Below are positions 32,601-41,727 of a DNA stretch of 64,000 bases, in pieces. The notes beneath the pieces are model-generated. The model saw nothing but the letters and a program-made list of their open reading frames with translations. It ran no database searches and had not been told where the DNA came from. Made by a program: the position numbers and the translations under genes. This DNA is from Blastococcus sp. CCUG 61487 (GTDB taxonomy: Bacteria; Actinomycetota; Actinomycetes; Mycobacteriales; Geodermatophilaceae): positions 36,361-100,360 of the forward strand of contig NZ_LWUA01000221.1 of assembly GCF_005222955.1 (NCBI RefSeq). Direction: 5' to 3'. Within the stretch, counting starts at the first letter, position 1; each line of letters begins with the position of its first letter.

Positions 32601-33692
32601 ATGAACCGCATCCCGGTGCACCTGCGCCATCCCGCCGTCCAGCGCGGCGTCCGGGCAGCTGTCGCCGCCGGGCTGGCCTGGCAGGTGGCGGTGCTGCTGC
32701 CGCCGTGGCTGTCCGACTACGCCTACTACGCCCCGCTCGGCGCGGTCATCGCCGTCCTGCCGACCATCGCGGACTCCGTCAGCGCCGCCTGGCGCAGCGT
32801 GCTGGCGATCCTCACCGGGTTCACCCTCGCCGTGGTGGTCTACGAGCTCACCCGGACGGTGCCCAACGCGCTCACCGTCGCGGCGATCGTGGCGCTGGCG
32901 GTGCTCATCGAGCAGTGGCGGCTGTGGCGGGAGCACGCCAGCTGGGTGAGCTTCGCCGCCGTCCTCATGCTCACCGTCGGGCTGGACGACCCCGACACCT
33001 ACGTGCTCCGGTACGCCGGGCTGACCCTGCTCGGCGCGGTCATCGGCGTGCTGGTCACCACCGTGCTGTTCCCGCCGCTGCAGCTCACCCGAGCCGTGGA
33101 GGAGATCACCACCACCCGCGGCCTGCTGGCGCAGCACCTGCGCGACATCGCGGCCACGCTGCGGGACGGCCGGGTGCCCGACGTGTCGGAGTGGACCGAC
33201 CGCAACCGCCGCCTCGACCGTGCGTTGGACCGCATGCGGCTGGCCGCCACCCGCGTCGAGCGGGCCCGCCGCGCCAATCCCCGCGCGCGCCGGTGGCAGG
33301 GCCGGGCGGCGGAGATCCGCGAGGAGGCGCGCGCCGTGGACCGCGTCGCCGTCCTGGTCGACGACCTCACCTCGCTGGTCGTGGAGTTCCACCCGCACCG
33401 GCGCGGCATCGACCAGGTCGACGCGGGCACCGGCTGGGTGCTCGCCGACACCCTGGACAGCCTCGCCGGCGTCGTCTCCACGCCGTACCACACCAGCGAC
33501 GGGTCGACCCCGGACGAGCGCGACGAGCAGATCGCCCGAGCCGGGGTGGCGCTGGGCCGGCTGGTCGCCCTGCTGCGCGACTCCTCGGCGGACGACGACG
33601 AGGGGTTCTTCGCCCTCGGCGCGGTGGCCGTCGGGGTGCGGCGCAGCCTGACGGCGCTGCAGGCCGGCGAGCCGCGGCCCGTCGTCGCCTGA
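32601..33692 (+). CDS. FUSC / aromatic acid exporter family protein
   Basis: A 363-residue membrane protein. The N-terminal ~165 residues hold about six hydrophobic helices beginning Ala-Ala-Val-Ala-Ala-Gly-Leu-Ala-Trp. The remainder is a soluble, Arg-rich helical domain. This is half of the usual FUSC/ArAE duplicated layout, as in the bacterial DUF939 group. Known relatives export aromatic acids or fusaric acid. The preceding MerR/TipA regulator may control it. The stop lies 5 bp before the convergent glpD stop. Confidence 0.82.
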   Translation: MNRIPVHLRHPAVQRGVRAAVAAGLAWQVAVLLPPWLSDYAYYAPLGAVIAVLPTIADSVSAAWRSVLAILTGFTLAVVVYELTRTVPNALTVAAIVALAVLIEQWRLWREHASWVSFAAVLMLTVGLDDPDTYVLRYAGLTLLGAVIGVLVTTVLFPPLQLTRAVEEITTTRGLLAQHLRDIAATLRDGRVPDVSEWTDRNRRLDRALDRMRLAATRVERARRANPRARRWQGRAAEIREEARAVDRVAVLVDDLTSLVVEFHPHRRGIDQVDAGTGWVLADTLDSLAGVVSTPYHTSDGSTPDERDEQIARAGVALGRLVALLRDSSADDDEGFFALGAVAVGVRRSLTALQAGEPRPVVA

Positions 33693-33697
33693 TCCGC

Positions 33698-35200
33698 TCA
33701 GCTCTCCTCGGCGAGCACCCGCTCGGCCACGGGGACGGCGCGGGCCCGGTCCTCGGGCACCAGCCCGATCCGGGTCCGCCGGTCCAGCAGGTCGTCGACG
33801 GTGCGCGCCCCCTCGTGGCGCACGCCGAAGCGCAGCTCACCGACGGTCTCCGGCCGGCCCGGGACGACGAGGTCGGCCCCGAGCGCCTCGACCTCCGGTG
33901 CCTCCGTGCCGTAGCGGGCGACCAGCCGCGGCGAGGCCAGGATGCGCTCGAGCGCCGGCCGCGGCGCGGCCCCGATCAGCGCGAGTCGCCCGGTGGTCGC
34001 GCGGGCGGCCCGGCCCAGCCGCGCGACGACGGCGTCGACGGTCTCCTCCGCCATGGCCCGGTACGTGGTCAGCTTCCCGCCGACGACGGTGAGGACCGGT
34101 CCGTCCCAGCTCAGCAGGTGCTTGCGGGACAGGTCGGCGGTCGCGTCTCCCGGGCCGGTCCCCGCCGACTCCGGCAGCACGAGCGGCCGGTAGCCCGCGT
34201 ACCGCCCGACGACGTCGTCCCTGGTCAGCGGCTGCTCCAGCACCTGGTTGACGGTGTCCAGCAGCTGCTGCACCTCGGCGTCGGAGGGCTGCGGGTCCTC
34301 GTCCGGCACGGGCCCCTCGACCGGCTCGTCGGTGATGCCCAGGTAGACCAGCCCGTCGGCCTGGGGCAGGGCGAAGACGTACCGCGAGCGGGACCCGGGC
34401 AGCGGCACGGTGAGCGCGGCCGACGGCGAGCCGAGCCGCTCGCCGCGCAGGACCAGGTGCGAGCCCCGGGAGGGCACCAGCCGGATGCCGGGCGCGAGCC
34501 GCTGCGACCAGACCCCGGCCGCGTTCACCACGACCCGCGCGCGCAGCGTGACCGCCTCGCCGTCGACGTCGGCGTGCACGTCGGCGCCGCCGACCGCGGT
34601 GACCGTCGCGCCGGTGAGCACGCGCGCGCCGTAGGCGGCGGCGGTGCGGGCCAGCGCGATGACCAGGCGGGCGTCGTCGCTGAGCTGCCCGTCCCAGAAG
34701 ACGACGCCGCCGCGGCCGGGTCGGACGGCCGGCACGAGGCGGGCCACGTCGTCGGCCGAGACCCTGCGGGTGCCCGGCAGCGACCCGCGGCCGCCCATCA
34801 CCGAGACCCGGACCAGGTCCCCGAGCCGGCCGCCGACCTCGCCCAGCGCGGAGACGTCGCGCCCGGCGGCATCGGGGATGAGGAACGGCAGGCGCCGCAC
34901 CAGGTGCGGTGCCGTCGTCCCCATGAGGACGGCGCGCTCCCGGGCGCTCTCCCGGGCCAGCCCGATCTCGCCGTGGGCCAAGTAGCGCAGGCCGCCGTGG
35001 ACGAGCTTGGACGACCAGCGGCTGGTGCCCGCGGCCAGGTCGGTGCGCTCCAGCAGCACGACCGAGAGCCCGCGCGCCGCCGCGTCCAGGGCGACGCCCG
35101 CGCCGGTCACCCCGCCGCCCACCACGACGACGTCGACCAGTGCACCGGCTGCCTCGGCCAGGTCGCGCGCACGCTGCCCGGCCGACAGGGAACCGATCAC
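33698..35200 (-). CDS. glpD: FAD-dependent glycerol-3-phosphate dehydrogenase
   Basis: A 500-residue flavoprotein that oxidises sn-glycerol-3-phosphate to DHAP at the membrane and passes electrons to quinone. The FAD motif Val-Val-Val-Gly-Gly-Gly-Val-Thr-Gly-Ala-Gly is near residue 25. Glu-Arg-Thr-Asp-Leu-Ala-Ala-Gly-Thr-Ser-Arg-Trp-Ser-Ser-Lys-Leu-Val-His-Gly-Gly-style residues follow, and a C-terminal Gly-Gly-Lys-Leu-Thr-Thr-Tyr-Arg precedes the regulatory C-domain. It diverges from an alkyl-DHAP-synthase-like gene only 38 bp away. From memory, Mycobacterium also pairs a glpD with such a flavoprotein, pointing to a shared DHAP link. Confidence 0.95.
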   Translation of the reverse strand: MIGSLSAGQRARDLAEAAGALVDVVVVGGGVTGAGVALDAAARGLSVVLLERTDLAAGTSRWSSKLVHGGLRYLAHGEIGLARESARERAVLMGTTAPHLVRRLPFLIPDAAGRDVSALGEVGGRLGDLVRVSVMGGRGSLPGTRRVSADDVARLVPAVRPGRGGVVFWDGQLSDDARLVIALARTAAAYGARVLTGATVTAVGGADVHADVDGEAVTLRARVVVNAAGVWSQRLAPGIRLVPSRGSHLVLRGERLGSPSAALTVPLPGSRSRYVFALPQADGLVYLGITDEPVEGPVPDEDPQPSDAEVQQLLDTVNQVLEQPLTRDDVVGRYAGYRPLVLPESAGTGPGDATADLSRKHLLSWDGPVLTVVGGKLTTYRAMAEETVDAVVARLGRAARATTGRLALIGAAPRPALERILASPRLVARYGTEAPEVEALGADLVVPGRPETVGELRFGVRHEGARTVDDLLDRRTRIGLVPEDRARAVPVAERVLAEES

Positions 35201-35238
35201 CGTGATCCATCTCGCATCGGCACCGGCAGACTGTATCC

Positions 35239-36912
35239 GTGCCCGAACAGCCGGAACTCACGATCCAGGGCTGGGGTCCCCACCCCGCCGACGCCTCCGC
35301 CGATGCCTCGGGTGAGCGCGCGCCCGCGCTCGAGGCCACCCTGCCCAAGGCCGCGCGCCGTCACCTGGCCCGCGAACTGGGCTGGACGCCGCGGTCCACG
35401 CCGCCGGTCGGCATCGACGAGATCCGCCTGCCGGCCTCCCGGCTGCCGGACGACGCGCGGGCCGCGCTGGCCGGGGTGGTCGGCGAGGAGAACGTGCGCA
35501 CCGACCGCGAGTCGCGGCTGCGCCGGGCGGGCGGCAAGAGCTACCTGGACCTGCTGCGGCGCCGGTCCGGGGACGCCTCCGACGCTCCTGACGCCGTCGT
35601 CCTCCCCGGCACCACCGACGAGACCGCGGCCGTGCTCGCGCTGTGCAGCGAGCGTGACGTCGTCGTCGTCCCGTTCGGCGGGGGCACCAGCGTGGTGGGC
35701 GGGCTGGCCGGCATCGACCCCGACGACCGGCCGACGATCGCCCTGGACATGGGCCGGATGGCCTCGGTGCAGGAGCTGGACGTGCCGTCGTCGATGGTGC
35801 GGGTCGGCCCGGGCATGCGCGGGCCGGCGCTCGAGGAGGCGCTGGACCGCTCGGGGCTCATGTTCGGGCACCTGCCGCAGAGCTGGGAGTTCGCGACGAT
35901 CGGCGGGTACGCGGCCACCCGCAGCGCGGGACAGGCGTCCACCGGGGTGGGCAGGTTCGACGACCTCGTCGCCGGGCTGACCCTGGCCACGCCGTCCGGC
36001 GTGCTGGAGCTGGGGCACGCGCCGGCGTCGGCCGCCGGGCCCGACCTGCTCGGGCTGGCGGTGGGCTCGGAGGGGACGCTCGGCGTGATCACCGAGGTCG
36101 CGCTGCGGGTGCGGCCGAAGCCGGCGACGACCGCCTACGAGGGCTGGTCGTTCCGCACGTGGGCCGGCGGGCTGGCGGCGCTGCAGCGGCTCGCGCGGCA
36201 CGACCTGCTGCCCGACGTCGTCCGGCTCTCCGACGCCGACGAGACGCGGGCCAACCTGCTCAACTCGGGCAGCGCCGGCGCGCGGGTGCTCCGGGGCATG
36301 CTGCGCGCCCGCGGGCACGCCGAGGGCTGCATGCTCGTCGTCGGCTGGGAGGGGCTGCCCGACATCGTGCGGGCGCGCACCCGGGCCGCCTCGGCGCTGC
36401 TGCGCGAGGGCGGGGCGATCCGGCTGGGACGGCCCGTCGGCGAGGCGTGGCGCAAGCACCGGTTCGGGGCGCCCTACGTGCGGGACACGCTGCTGGACTC
36501 CGGCCTGCTGGTCGAGACGCTGGAGACCGCGGCCACCTGGGCGGCGCTGCCCACCGTGTACGACGCCGTCCGCCGCGCGCTGCGCGACTCGCTGACCAGG
36601 GGGAGCCGCCGTCCGCTGATCATGACGCACGTCTCGCACGGCTACCCGACCGGCGGCTCGCTGTACTTCACCGTGCTGGCCGACCGCGACGAGGAACTGC
36701 CCATCCAGCAGTGGCTCGCGGCGAAGCGGGCGGCCACCGACGCGATGCTGACCGCGGGCGGGACTGTCACCCACCACCACGCCGTCGGCGCGGACCACCG
36801 GCCGTGGATGGACCGGGAGATCGGCCCGCTGGGCGTGGAGGTGCTGCGCGCGGTCAAGGCGCGGCTGGACCCGAAGAACATCTGCAACCCGGGCGTCCTG
36901 CTCCCCGACTGA
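35239..36912 (+). CDS. FAD-linked oxidase, alkyldihydroxyacetonephosphate synthase-like
   Basis: A 557-residue VAO/PCMH-type flavoprotein. FAD-binding residues appear in Val-Val-Pro-Phe-Gly-Gly-Gly-Thr-Ser-Val-Val-Gly-Gly, and later Gly-Tyr-Ala-Ala-Thr-Arg-Ser-Ala-Gly-Gln and Gly-Ser-Glu-Gly-Thr-Leu-Gly-Val-Ile-Thr. A Thr-His-His-His-Ala-Val-Gly motif near residue 510 matches the alkyl-DHAP synthase active-site His cluster. AGPS exchanges the acyl chain of acyl-DHAP for an alcohol in ether-lipid synthesis. Bacterial homologues are often of unproven substrate. Its pairing with divergent glpD supports a DHAP-related role. GTG start. Confidence 0.85.
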   Translation: MPEQPELTIQGWGPHPADASADASGERAPALEATLPKAARRHLARELGWTPRSTPPVGIDEIRLPASRLPDDARAALAGVVGEENVRTDRESRLRRAGGKSYLDLLRRRSGDASDAPDAVVLPGTTDETAAVLALCSERDVVVVPFGGGTSVVGGLAGIDPDDRPTIALDMGRMASVQELDVPSSMVRVGPGMRGPALEEALDRSGLMFGHLPQSWEFATIGGYAATRSAGQASTGVGRFDDLVAGLTLATPSGVLELGHAPASAAGPDLLGLAVGSEGTLGVITEVALRVRPKPATTAYEGWSFRTWAGGLAALQRLARHDLLPDVVRLSDADETRANLLNSGSAGARVLRGMLRARGHAEGCMLVVGWEGLPDIVRARTRAASALLREGGAIRLGRPVGEAWRKHRFGAPYVRDTLLDSGLLVETLETAATWAALPTVYDAVRRALRDSLTRGSRRPLIMTHVSHGYPTGGSLYFTVLADRDEELPIQQWLAAKRAATDAMLTAGGTVTHHHAVGADHRPWMDREIGPLGVEVLRAVKARLDPKNICNPGVLLPD

Positions 36913-36926
36913 GACCTTCCGGCTGG

Positions 36927-37006
36927 GATCAGGTGACCTGATCGTGCGGCGTCCTCCCTCACGGTGGGCGCTGAGGGAGGACGCCGGAGGATCAGGTCAC
37001 CTGATC
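36927..37006. repeat. 80-bp dyad repeat, copy 6 (complete, convergent)
   Basis: Outer GATCAGGTGACCTGATC (36927-36943) and GATCAGGTCACCTGATC (36990-37006) surround CGTCCTCCCTCAC / CTGAGGGAGGACG. Its length, 80 bp, is identical to copies 1 and 7. It lies between the convergent AGPS-like and SDR genes. Confidence 0.9.
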
Positions 37007-37027
37007 ATCGACGGGCGCGGCCGGGGG

Positions 37028-37792
37028 TCAGGTGGCGATGCCGCCGTCCACCGGGATGATCGTCCCGGTCAGGTAGGAGCCGGCCCGCGAGCTCAGGAAG
37101 ACCGCGATGCCGGCCATGTCGTCGGGGCGTCCGATCCGCCCGAGCGGCACGCGCTTGTTCATCTCGTCCCCGGCCGCGGCGAGCGTGGCGGCCATCATCT
37201 TCGACTCGAACGGCCCCGGGGCGACGGCGTTCACCGTGATCCGGCGCGGCGCGAGCTCCTTGGACAGGTTGCGGGTCAGCTGGTGCACCGCGGCCTTGGA
37301 CGTCGAGTACGAGTAGGTGCGCGCCGCGCTGGGCTGCAGTCCGGCGATGCTGCCGATGTTGATGATCCGCGCCGGGTCCTCGTGCGAGGCGGCCTTCTCC
37401 AGCAGCGGCAGGAAGGCGCGGGTGACGAAGAACGGCGCCTTGAGGTTGAGGTTCAGCACCTTGTCCCACGCCGACTCGGGGAACTTCTCGAAGTCCTCGC
37501 CCCAGGTCGCGCCGGCGTTGTTGACCAGGATGTGCACCTGCTCCTCGCGCTTGCCGACCTCCTCGGCCAGCCGGATGCACTCGGCCTCGGTGGAGACGTC
37601 GGCGGGGATGGAGACGGCCTCGCCGAACTCGGCCAGCTCGGCGACGGCGGCGTCGCCCGCCTCGGCCTTGCGGGAGCTGATGTAGACGCGGGCCGCTCCG
37701 GCCTGGAGGAAACCGCGGGCGATCATCAGGCCGATGCCCCGGGTACCCCCGGTCACCACGGCCACCTTGCCGGTCAGGTCGAACAGGTCCAC
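37028..37792 (-). CDS. Short-chain dehydrogenase/reductase (FabG-like)
   Basis: A 254-residue classical SDR. The cofactor motif Thr-Gly-Gly-Thr-Arg-Gly-Ile-Gly is at ~13-20, followed by Asn-Asn-Ala-Gly-Ala, the catalytic Ser in Gly-Ser-Ile-Ala-Gly, and Tyr-Ser-Thr-Ser-Lys (Tyr-x-x-x-Lys). The C-terminus ends Gly-Thr-Ile-Ile-Pro-Val-Asp-Gly-Gly. An Arg in the glycine loop and Ser-Ser-Arg-Lys after strand 2 favour NADPH. The GTG at 37792 is chosen for the GGAGG upstream; the longer frame is not conserved in type. Substrate unknown. Confidence 0.92.
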   Translation of the reverse strand: MDLFDLTGKVAVVTGGTRGIGLMIARGFLQAGAARVYISSRKAEAGDAAVAELAEFGEAVSIPADVSTEAECIRLAEEVGKREEQVHILVNNAGATWGEDFEKFPESAWDKVLNLNLKAPFFVTRAFLPLLEKAASHEDPARIINIGSIAGLQPSAARTYSYSTSKAAVHQLTRNLSKELAPRRITVNAVAPGPFESKMMAATLAAAGDEMNKRVPLGRIGRPDDMAGIAVFLSSRAGSYLTGTIIPVDGGIAT

Positions 37793-37895
37793 GCGGTACC
37801 TCCGGGTGCACGGTGCCGGCTGCGTCGCCGGGCCTCCCCGCACACTAACCAGCGGGTCGGAGCCGCCCCGCGGGCGTCCGGCGCGACGGCTGTGC

Positions 37896-37901
37896 CAGCC
37901 T
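37896..37901 (+). promoter_or_regulatory. Leaderless -10 (CAGCCT) of arcA
   Basis: CAGCCT ends 7 nt before the ATG at 37909; no ribosome site lies between. Confidence 0.4.
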
Positions 37902-37908
37902 TCCGATC

Positions 37909-39132
37909 ATGACCACGTCCCCGGACATGGGCGCCACCAGCGAGGTCGGCACGCTGCGCACGGTGCTGCTGCACCGGCCCGGCGACGAGCTGCGCCGGCT
38001 GACCCCGCGCAACAACGACGGGCTGCTCTTCGACGGCATCCCGTGGGTGGCCCGGGCGCAGGAGGAGCACGACGCGTTCGCCGCGGCGCTCACCGACCGC
38101 GGCGTCGAGGTGCTCTACCTGGACCGGCTGCTGGTCGAGATCCTCTCCTTCCCGTCGGCGCGTGCGGAGCTCATCGGCGCGGCGGTCGACGACCCCCGGC
38201 TCGGCGCCACCCTGCAGCGCGCGGCCACCCGCCACCTCGCCTGGCTCGACCCCGAGGAGCTGGCCGCCACCCTCATCGGCGGCCTGGCGCACGACGAGCT
38301 GCGCGGCGGCCGGGGGCTGGCCTACGAGGTGATGGACCGCTCGGACTTCGTCGTCCCCCCGCTGCCCAACCTGCTGTTCACCCGCGACTCCTCCACCTGG
38401 ATCGGCGACCAGGTCGCGGTCACCTCGCTGGCCCTTCCGGCGCGGCACCGCGAGAGCACGATCACCGCGGCCGTCTACACCCACCACCCGCGGTTCGCCG
38501 GAGTGGAGCAGCTCTACGCGTCGAACCTCGAGCACCTCGAGGGCGGCGACGTCCTGCTGCTGGCCCCGGGCGTGCTCGCCGTCGGCGTCGGCGAGCGGAC
38601 GACGCCGGGCGGCGCGGAGCGGCTGGCGCGGCGGGTGTTCGCCCGCGGGCTGGGGCACACGGTGCTCGTCGTCCCCATCGCCCAGCGGCGGGCCACCATG
38701 CACCTGGACACCATCGCCACGATGGTCGACGTCGACGCGCTGGTCATCTACCCGCCCATGGCCGAGTCGCTGCGCGCCTGGACCGTCACCGCCCCCGAGG
38801 GAGTGGCCGACGACGCCGACCCGGTGGAGCTGACCGTCACCGGCCCGCAGCCCTTCCTCGAGGCGGCCGCGGCGGCGATGGGCATCGCCAGGCTGCGGGT
38901 GATCGACACCGGCCTGGACCCGGTCACCGCCGAGCGCGAGCAGTGGGACGACGGCAACAACACCCTGGCGCTGGCCCCCCGGCTCACCGTCGCCTACGAG
39001 CGGAACACCGTCACCAACGCGGCCCTCGAGGCCGCCGGCATCGAGGTCATCAGGGTCGCCGGCTCCGAGCTGGGCAGCGGCCGCGGCGGGCCGCGGTGCA
39101 TGTCCTGCCCGATCACCCGCGATCCGCTGTGA
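37909..39132 (+). CDS. arcA: Arginine deiminase
   Basis: A 407-residue guanidino-group-modifying enzyme that hydrolyses arginine to citrulline and ammonia. Family motifs in order are Leu-Phe-Asp-Gly-Ile-Pro-Trp, Phe-Thr-Arg-Asp, Glu-Gly-Gly-Asp-Val, Met-His-Leu-Asp-Thr, and the C-terminal nucleophile Cys397 in Gly-Pro-Arg-Cys-Met-Ser-Cys-Pro. No arcB or arcC follows, so this is not the complete energy-yielding ADI operon. It may serve arginine turnover or acid tolerance. An M20 peptidase gene follows 14 bp later and is probably co-transcribed. Confidence 0.95.
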   Translation: MTTSPDMGATSEVGTLRTVLLHRPGDELRRLTPRNNDGLLFDGIPWVARAQEEHDAFAAALTDRGVEVLYLDRLLVEILSFPSARAELIGAAVDDPRLGATLQRAATRHLAWLDPEELAATLIGGLAHDELRGGRGLAYEVMDRSDFVVPPLPNLLFTRDSSTWIGDQVAVTSLALPARHRESTITAAVYTHHPRFAGVEQLYASNLEHLEGGDVLLLAPGVLAVGVGERTTPGGAERLARRVFARGLGHTVLVVPIAQRRATMHLDTIATMVDVDALVIYPPMAESLRAWTVTAPEGVADDADPVELTVTGPQPFLEAAAAAMGIARLRVIDTGLDPVTAEREQWDDGNNTLALAPRLTVAYERNTVTNAALEAAGIEVIRVAGSELGSGRGGPRCMSCPITRDPL

Positions 39133-39146
39133 GCAGAGGAGCTGGC

Positions 39147-40589
39147 ATGCGACGTCCCCTCGCCCTCGCCGGGGCGGCGGCCCTGGCCGCCGCAGCGGGC
39201 GCCACAGCACGGCGGGTGGCCGGCTTCCGGCCGGCGCGCGGCACCGTCGACCCGGTCGACCTCACCGGTCTGGACGCCGACGCCGCGGCGGCCCGCCTCG
39301 CCGACCTCATCCGCATCCCGACGGTCTCCTACCGGGACAGGTCGCAGATCGACCAGGCGGCGTTCGCCGAGTACCGCGCCCGGCTGGCCGAGCTGTACCC
39401 GGCGACGCACGCCGCGCTGGAGCGCGAGCAGCTCGGCGACGGCGCCCTGCTGTACCGCTGGCGCGGCAGCACCGACGAGCCGCCGCTGGTGCTCATGGCG
39501 CACTACGACGTCGTCCCGGTGGAGGGGCAGGACTGGAGCCGCGACCCGTTCTCCGGCCTGATCGAGGACGGCGTCGTGCACGGCCGCGGCGCCATCGACG
39601 ACAAGGGCTCGATGGTCGCGATCCTCGAGGCGGTGGAGGCGCTGGTCACCGAGGGCTTCACCCCGCGACGCGACGTCTACCTGTCGTTCGGCAACGACGA
39701 GGAGGTCACCGGCGTCGGCGCCCAGCTCGCCGTCGCGGCGTTCACCGAGCGCGGCATCCGGCCGTGGGCGGTGGTCGACGAGGGCGGCGCGGTGGTGACC
39801 GGCATGTTCCCCGGCGTCCCCGGGCAGATCGCCGTCGTCGGGCTGGCCGAGAAGGGCAGCCTCAACGTCGAGCTGGTCACCACCGACCCGGGCGGGCACG
39901 CGGCGTCGCCCGTGCCCGGCGGCGCGCCGGCGCGGCTGGCGAAGGCGATCCTCGCCGTCGACGCGCAGCCGTTCCCGGCCCGGCTCAACGACGTCGTCCT
40001 CGGCATGGTCGACGCCGCCGGCCGGCACGCGCCCGGCCCGCTGCGGGCCGTGTTCGCGAACGCACGGGCGCTGGGCCCGGTGCTGGCCGCCGTCCTCTCC
40101 CGCGCCGGCCGGGAGGCCAACGCCCTGGTGCGGACGACGGTGGCGGTGACCCGGCTGGAGGGCAGCAAGGCCTCGAACGTGCTGGCGACGACGGCGACGG
40201 CGCACCTGAACATCCGGATCGCGCTGGGCGAGACCGTGGACTCGACGGTTGCCCGGCTGCGACGGGTCATCGCCGACGAGTCGGTGGAGCTGCGGGTGCT
40301 CACCGGCAACGACCCCTCGCCGGTCTCCCGGACCGACAACGAGGCGTACGCGCTGGTCGCCGCCGCGGCGCAGGCGGCCTACCCCGACGCGGTGGTGGCG
40401 CCGTACCTGATGGTGCAGGCCAGCGACTCCCGGCACTTCAGCCAGATCTGCGACAGCGTCTACCGGTTCATGCCGTTCGACGTGACCCGTGAGGAGCTGG
40501 CCGCGCTGCACGCCGCCGACGAGCGGATCACCGTCGCGGCGCTGCACCGCGGAGCCGGCTTCATGCGGCACCTGATCCGCAGCGTCTGA
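39147..40589 (+). CDS. M20-family metallopeptidase with N-terminal hydrophobic segment
   Basis: A 480-residue M20 (carboxypeptidase-S-like) di-zinc peptidase. Ala-His-Tyr-Asp-Val-Val-Pro-Val carries the first zinc His and catalytic Asp. Gly-Arg-Gly-Ala-Ile-Asp-Asp-Lys-Gly gives the bridging Asp, and Gly-Asn-Asp-Glu-Glu-Val the Glu pair. The N-terminal ~25 residues (Ala-Leu-Ala-Ala-Ala-Ala-Gly) form a signal peptide or membrane anchor, so it may act outside the membrane. AGAGGAG precedes ATG 39147. Together with arcA it could release and degrade arginine-containing peptides (inference). Confidence 0.92.
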   Translation: MRRPLALAGAAALAAAAGATARRVAGFRPARGTVDPVDLTGLDADAAAARLADLIRIPTVSYRDRSQIDQAAFAEYRARLAELYPATHAALEREQLGDGALLYRWRGSTDEPPLVLMAHYDVVPVEGQDWSRDPFSGLIEDGVVHGRGAIDDKGSMVAILEAVEALVTEGFTPRRDVYLSFGNDEEVTGVGAQLAVAAFTERGIRPWAVVDEGGAVVTGMFPGVPGQIAVVGLAEKGSLNVELVTTDPGGHAASPVPGGAPARLAKAILAVDAQPFPARLNDVVLGMVDAAGRHAPGPLRAVFANARALGPVLAAVLSRAGREANALVRTTVAVTRLEGSKASNVLATTATAHLNIRIALGETVDSTVARLRRVIADESVELRVLTGNDPSPVSRTDNEAYALVAAAAQAAYPDAVVAPYLMVQASDSRHFSQICDSVYRFMPFDVTREELAALHAADERITVAALHRGAGFMRHLIRSV

Positions 40590-40626
40590 GCGTCTGGACC
40601 CCGAGCGCGGCAGGACTTCTTCCCGC

Positions 40627-40668
40627 ACAGTCGGACTCTGCTTCCATCGGTAAGCAGAGTCCGACTGT
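40627..40668. terminator. Hairpin with 17-bp perfect arms
   Basis: ACAGTCGGACTCTGCTT (40627-40643) pairs perfectly with 40652-40668 across an 8-nt loop. It follows the peptidase stop by 37 bp and is followed by CCGCGGAAAAG, a fragment of the CCGCGG repeat family. Confidence 0.75.
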
Positions 40669-40682
40669 CCGCGGAAAAGGTT

Positions 40683-40705
40683 GTCGGGCGGCGGCTCCGC
40701 CCGAC
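40683..40705. terminator. Second hairpin, terminator of the minus-strand SEC-C gene
   Basis: GTCGGGCGG (40683-40691) and CCGCCCGAC (40697-40705) form a 9-bp stem with a 5-nt loop, 20 bp beyond the stop of the minus-strand DUF5926 gene. A C-rich tract replaces a T-tract. Confidence 0.65.
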
Positions 40706-40725
40706 CCGAAGGGTGTCCGCGAGGG

Positions 40726-41658
40726 TCAGCGGATGGTGATCTGCCGGGAGAGCAGCCCGGCGCGGGCGCGGCGCTCGTCGGCATCCAGCGGCTCGGTCAC
40801 CGCGAGCGCGTCGGTCAGCCGGGCCTGCCACTGGGTGGCCGGCTCGATCCAGTCCTCGGCGGGCACGTCCGCGGGCAGGTCCCACACCGGGACGACGAGG
40901 CCGTGCGCCCGGAAGGCGCCGGCGTACCGGGTGCCCTCGCCGAGCAGGATCGGCTCGCCGGCCGCGCGCAGCCGGGCCAGCGCGTCGAGCAGCGGCTCCT
41001 CCCGCTCACCGCGCACCCAGCGCAGGTGGGCGCGCTCGGAGCCGGGCCGCACCCAGTACGCGGCATCGAGCCCGGGCAGCCGGACGGTCGGCAGGATCGC
41101 CTCGTTGGCCTGCTGCAGGCCGGCCTGCGCGGCGGGGCCGGCGTCGGTGCCCTCCAGCCAGAAGCCGAAGTCCTCGTGCACGGTCACCTCGAAGGGCGCC
41201 GAGAGGTCCAGCAGCTCCTGCAGCCGGGGGCCGGCCGAGCCCGCGCCGCCGATCGGGCCCGGGTCGACCGGCGCGCCGGCCGGGGCCTCGAGCGCGGCGG
41301 CCAGCGCGGTGCCGATGTCGCGGCTGACGTCGTCGGAGGTGGCGTGCAGCTGGACGCCGATCATGATCTCGCCGTCGCTGCGCACCAGCGCGGGCGTCCC
41401 GCCGGGCAGCACGCTGGCGAGGGTGACGTCGCGGCCGTCCGTCGTCCGCAGCTTCGCCGTCGCGGCCGGCACGAGCTCGCGCAGCGCGACCCAGTCGGCC
41501 TCGCCGGGCAGCCCCTCGAAGGAGCGGATCACCGGGGGCGCGTAGCCGGACCCGTGGCAGTGCTTGTAGCGGCGGCCGGATCCGCATGGGCACGGCGCCT
41601 TGGGGTTGACCCCCTCCGGCGCGGCGGCGGGTGCGGAGGAGCGCTTGCGGGAAGCCAT
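40726..41658 (-). CDS. DUF5926 protein with N-terminal SEC-C zinc motif
   Basis: A 310-residue protein of unknown function, recognised as the actinobacterial DUF5926 type. The N-terminal SEC-C motif Cys23-Pro-Cys25-Gly-Ser-Gly...Cys34-His35 is a small zinc-binding element that in SecA contacts SecB and ribosomes. The remaining ~260 residues form a mixed alpha/beta domain with no catalytic motif that I can identify. ATG 41658 follows a leaderless -10. The open frame continuing upstream is antisense to the acyl-CoA ligase and is not part of the gene. Confidence 0.85.
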   Translation of the reverse strand: MASRKRSSAPAAAPEGVNPKAPCPCGSGRRYKHCHGSGYAPPVIRSFEGLPGEADWVALRELVPAATAKLRTTDGRDVTLASVLPGGTPALVRSDGEIMIGVQLHATSDDVSRDIGTALAAALEAPAGAPVDPGPIGGAGSAGPRLQELLDLSAPFEVTVHEDFGFWLEGTDAGPAAQAGLQQANEAILPTVRLPGLDAAYWVRPGSERAHLRWVRGEREEPLLDALARLRAAGEPILLGEGTRYAGAFRAHGLVVPVWDLPADVPAEDWIEPATQWQARLTDALAVTEPLDADERRARAGLLSRQITIR

Positions 41659-41665
41659 GCCCGTC

Positions 41666-41671
41666 AGCGTA
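41666..41671 (-). promoter_or_regulatory. Leaderless -10 (TACGCT)
   Basis: On the minus strand TACGCT ends 7 nt before ATG 41658. It is close to the divergent acyl-CoA ligase start (41728), whose own CAGGAT (41715-41720) also sits 7 nt before its ATG. Confidence 0.5.
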
Positions 41672-41727
41672 TGCGGGGAAGGAACCGGCACTGGAAGGTG
41701 AGGCGGGTCACTGGCAGGATCCGGATC

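Noticed and set aside
32588..35980. Plus-strand open frame of ~1,100 codons across the exporter and glpD region
   Set aside because: It runs out of frame with the real exporter and antisense to glpD; composition is low-complexity.
37909..40589. Arginine deiminase energy operon (arcABCD)
   Set aside because: Only arcA is present. The next gene is an M20 peptidase, and no ornithine carbamoyltransferase, carbamate kinase or antiporter follows.
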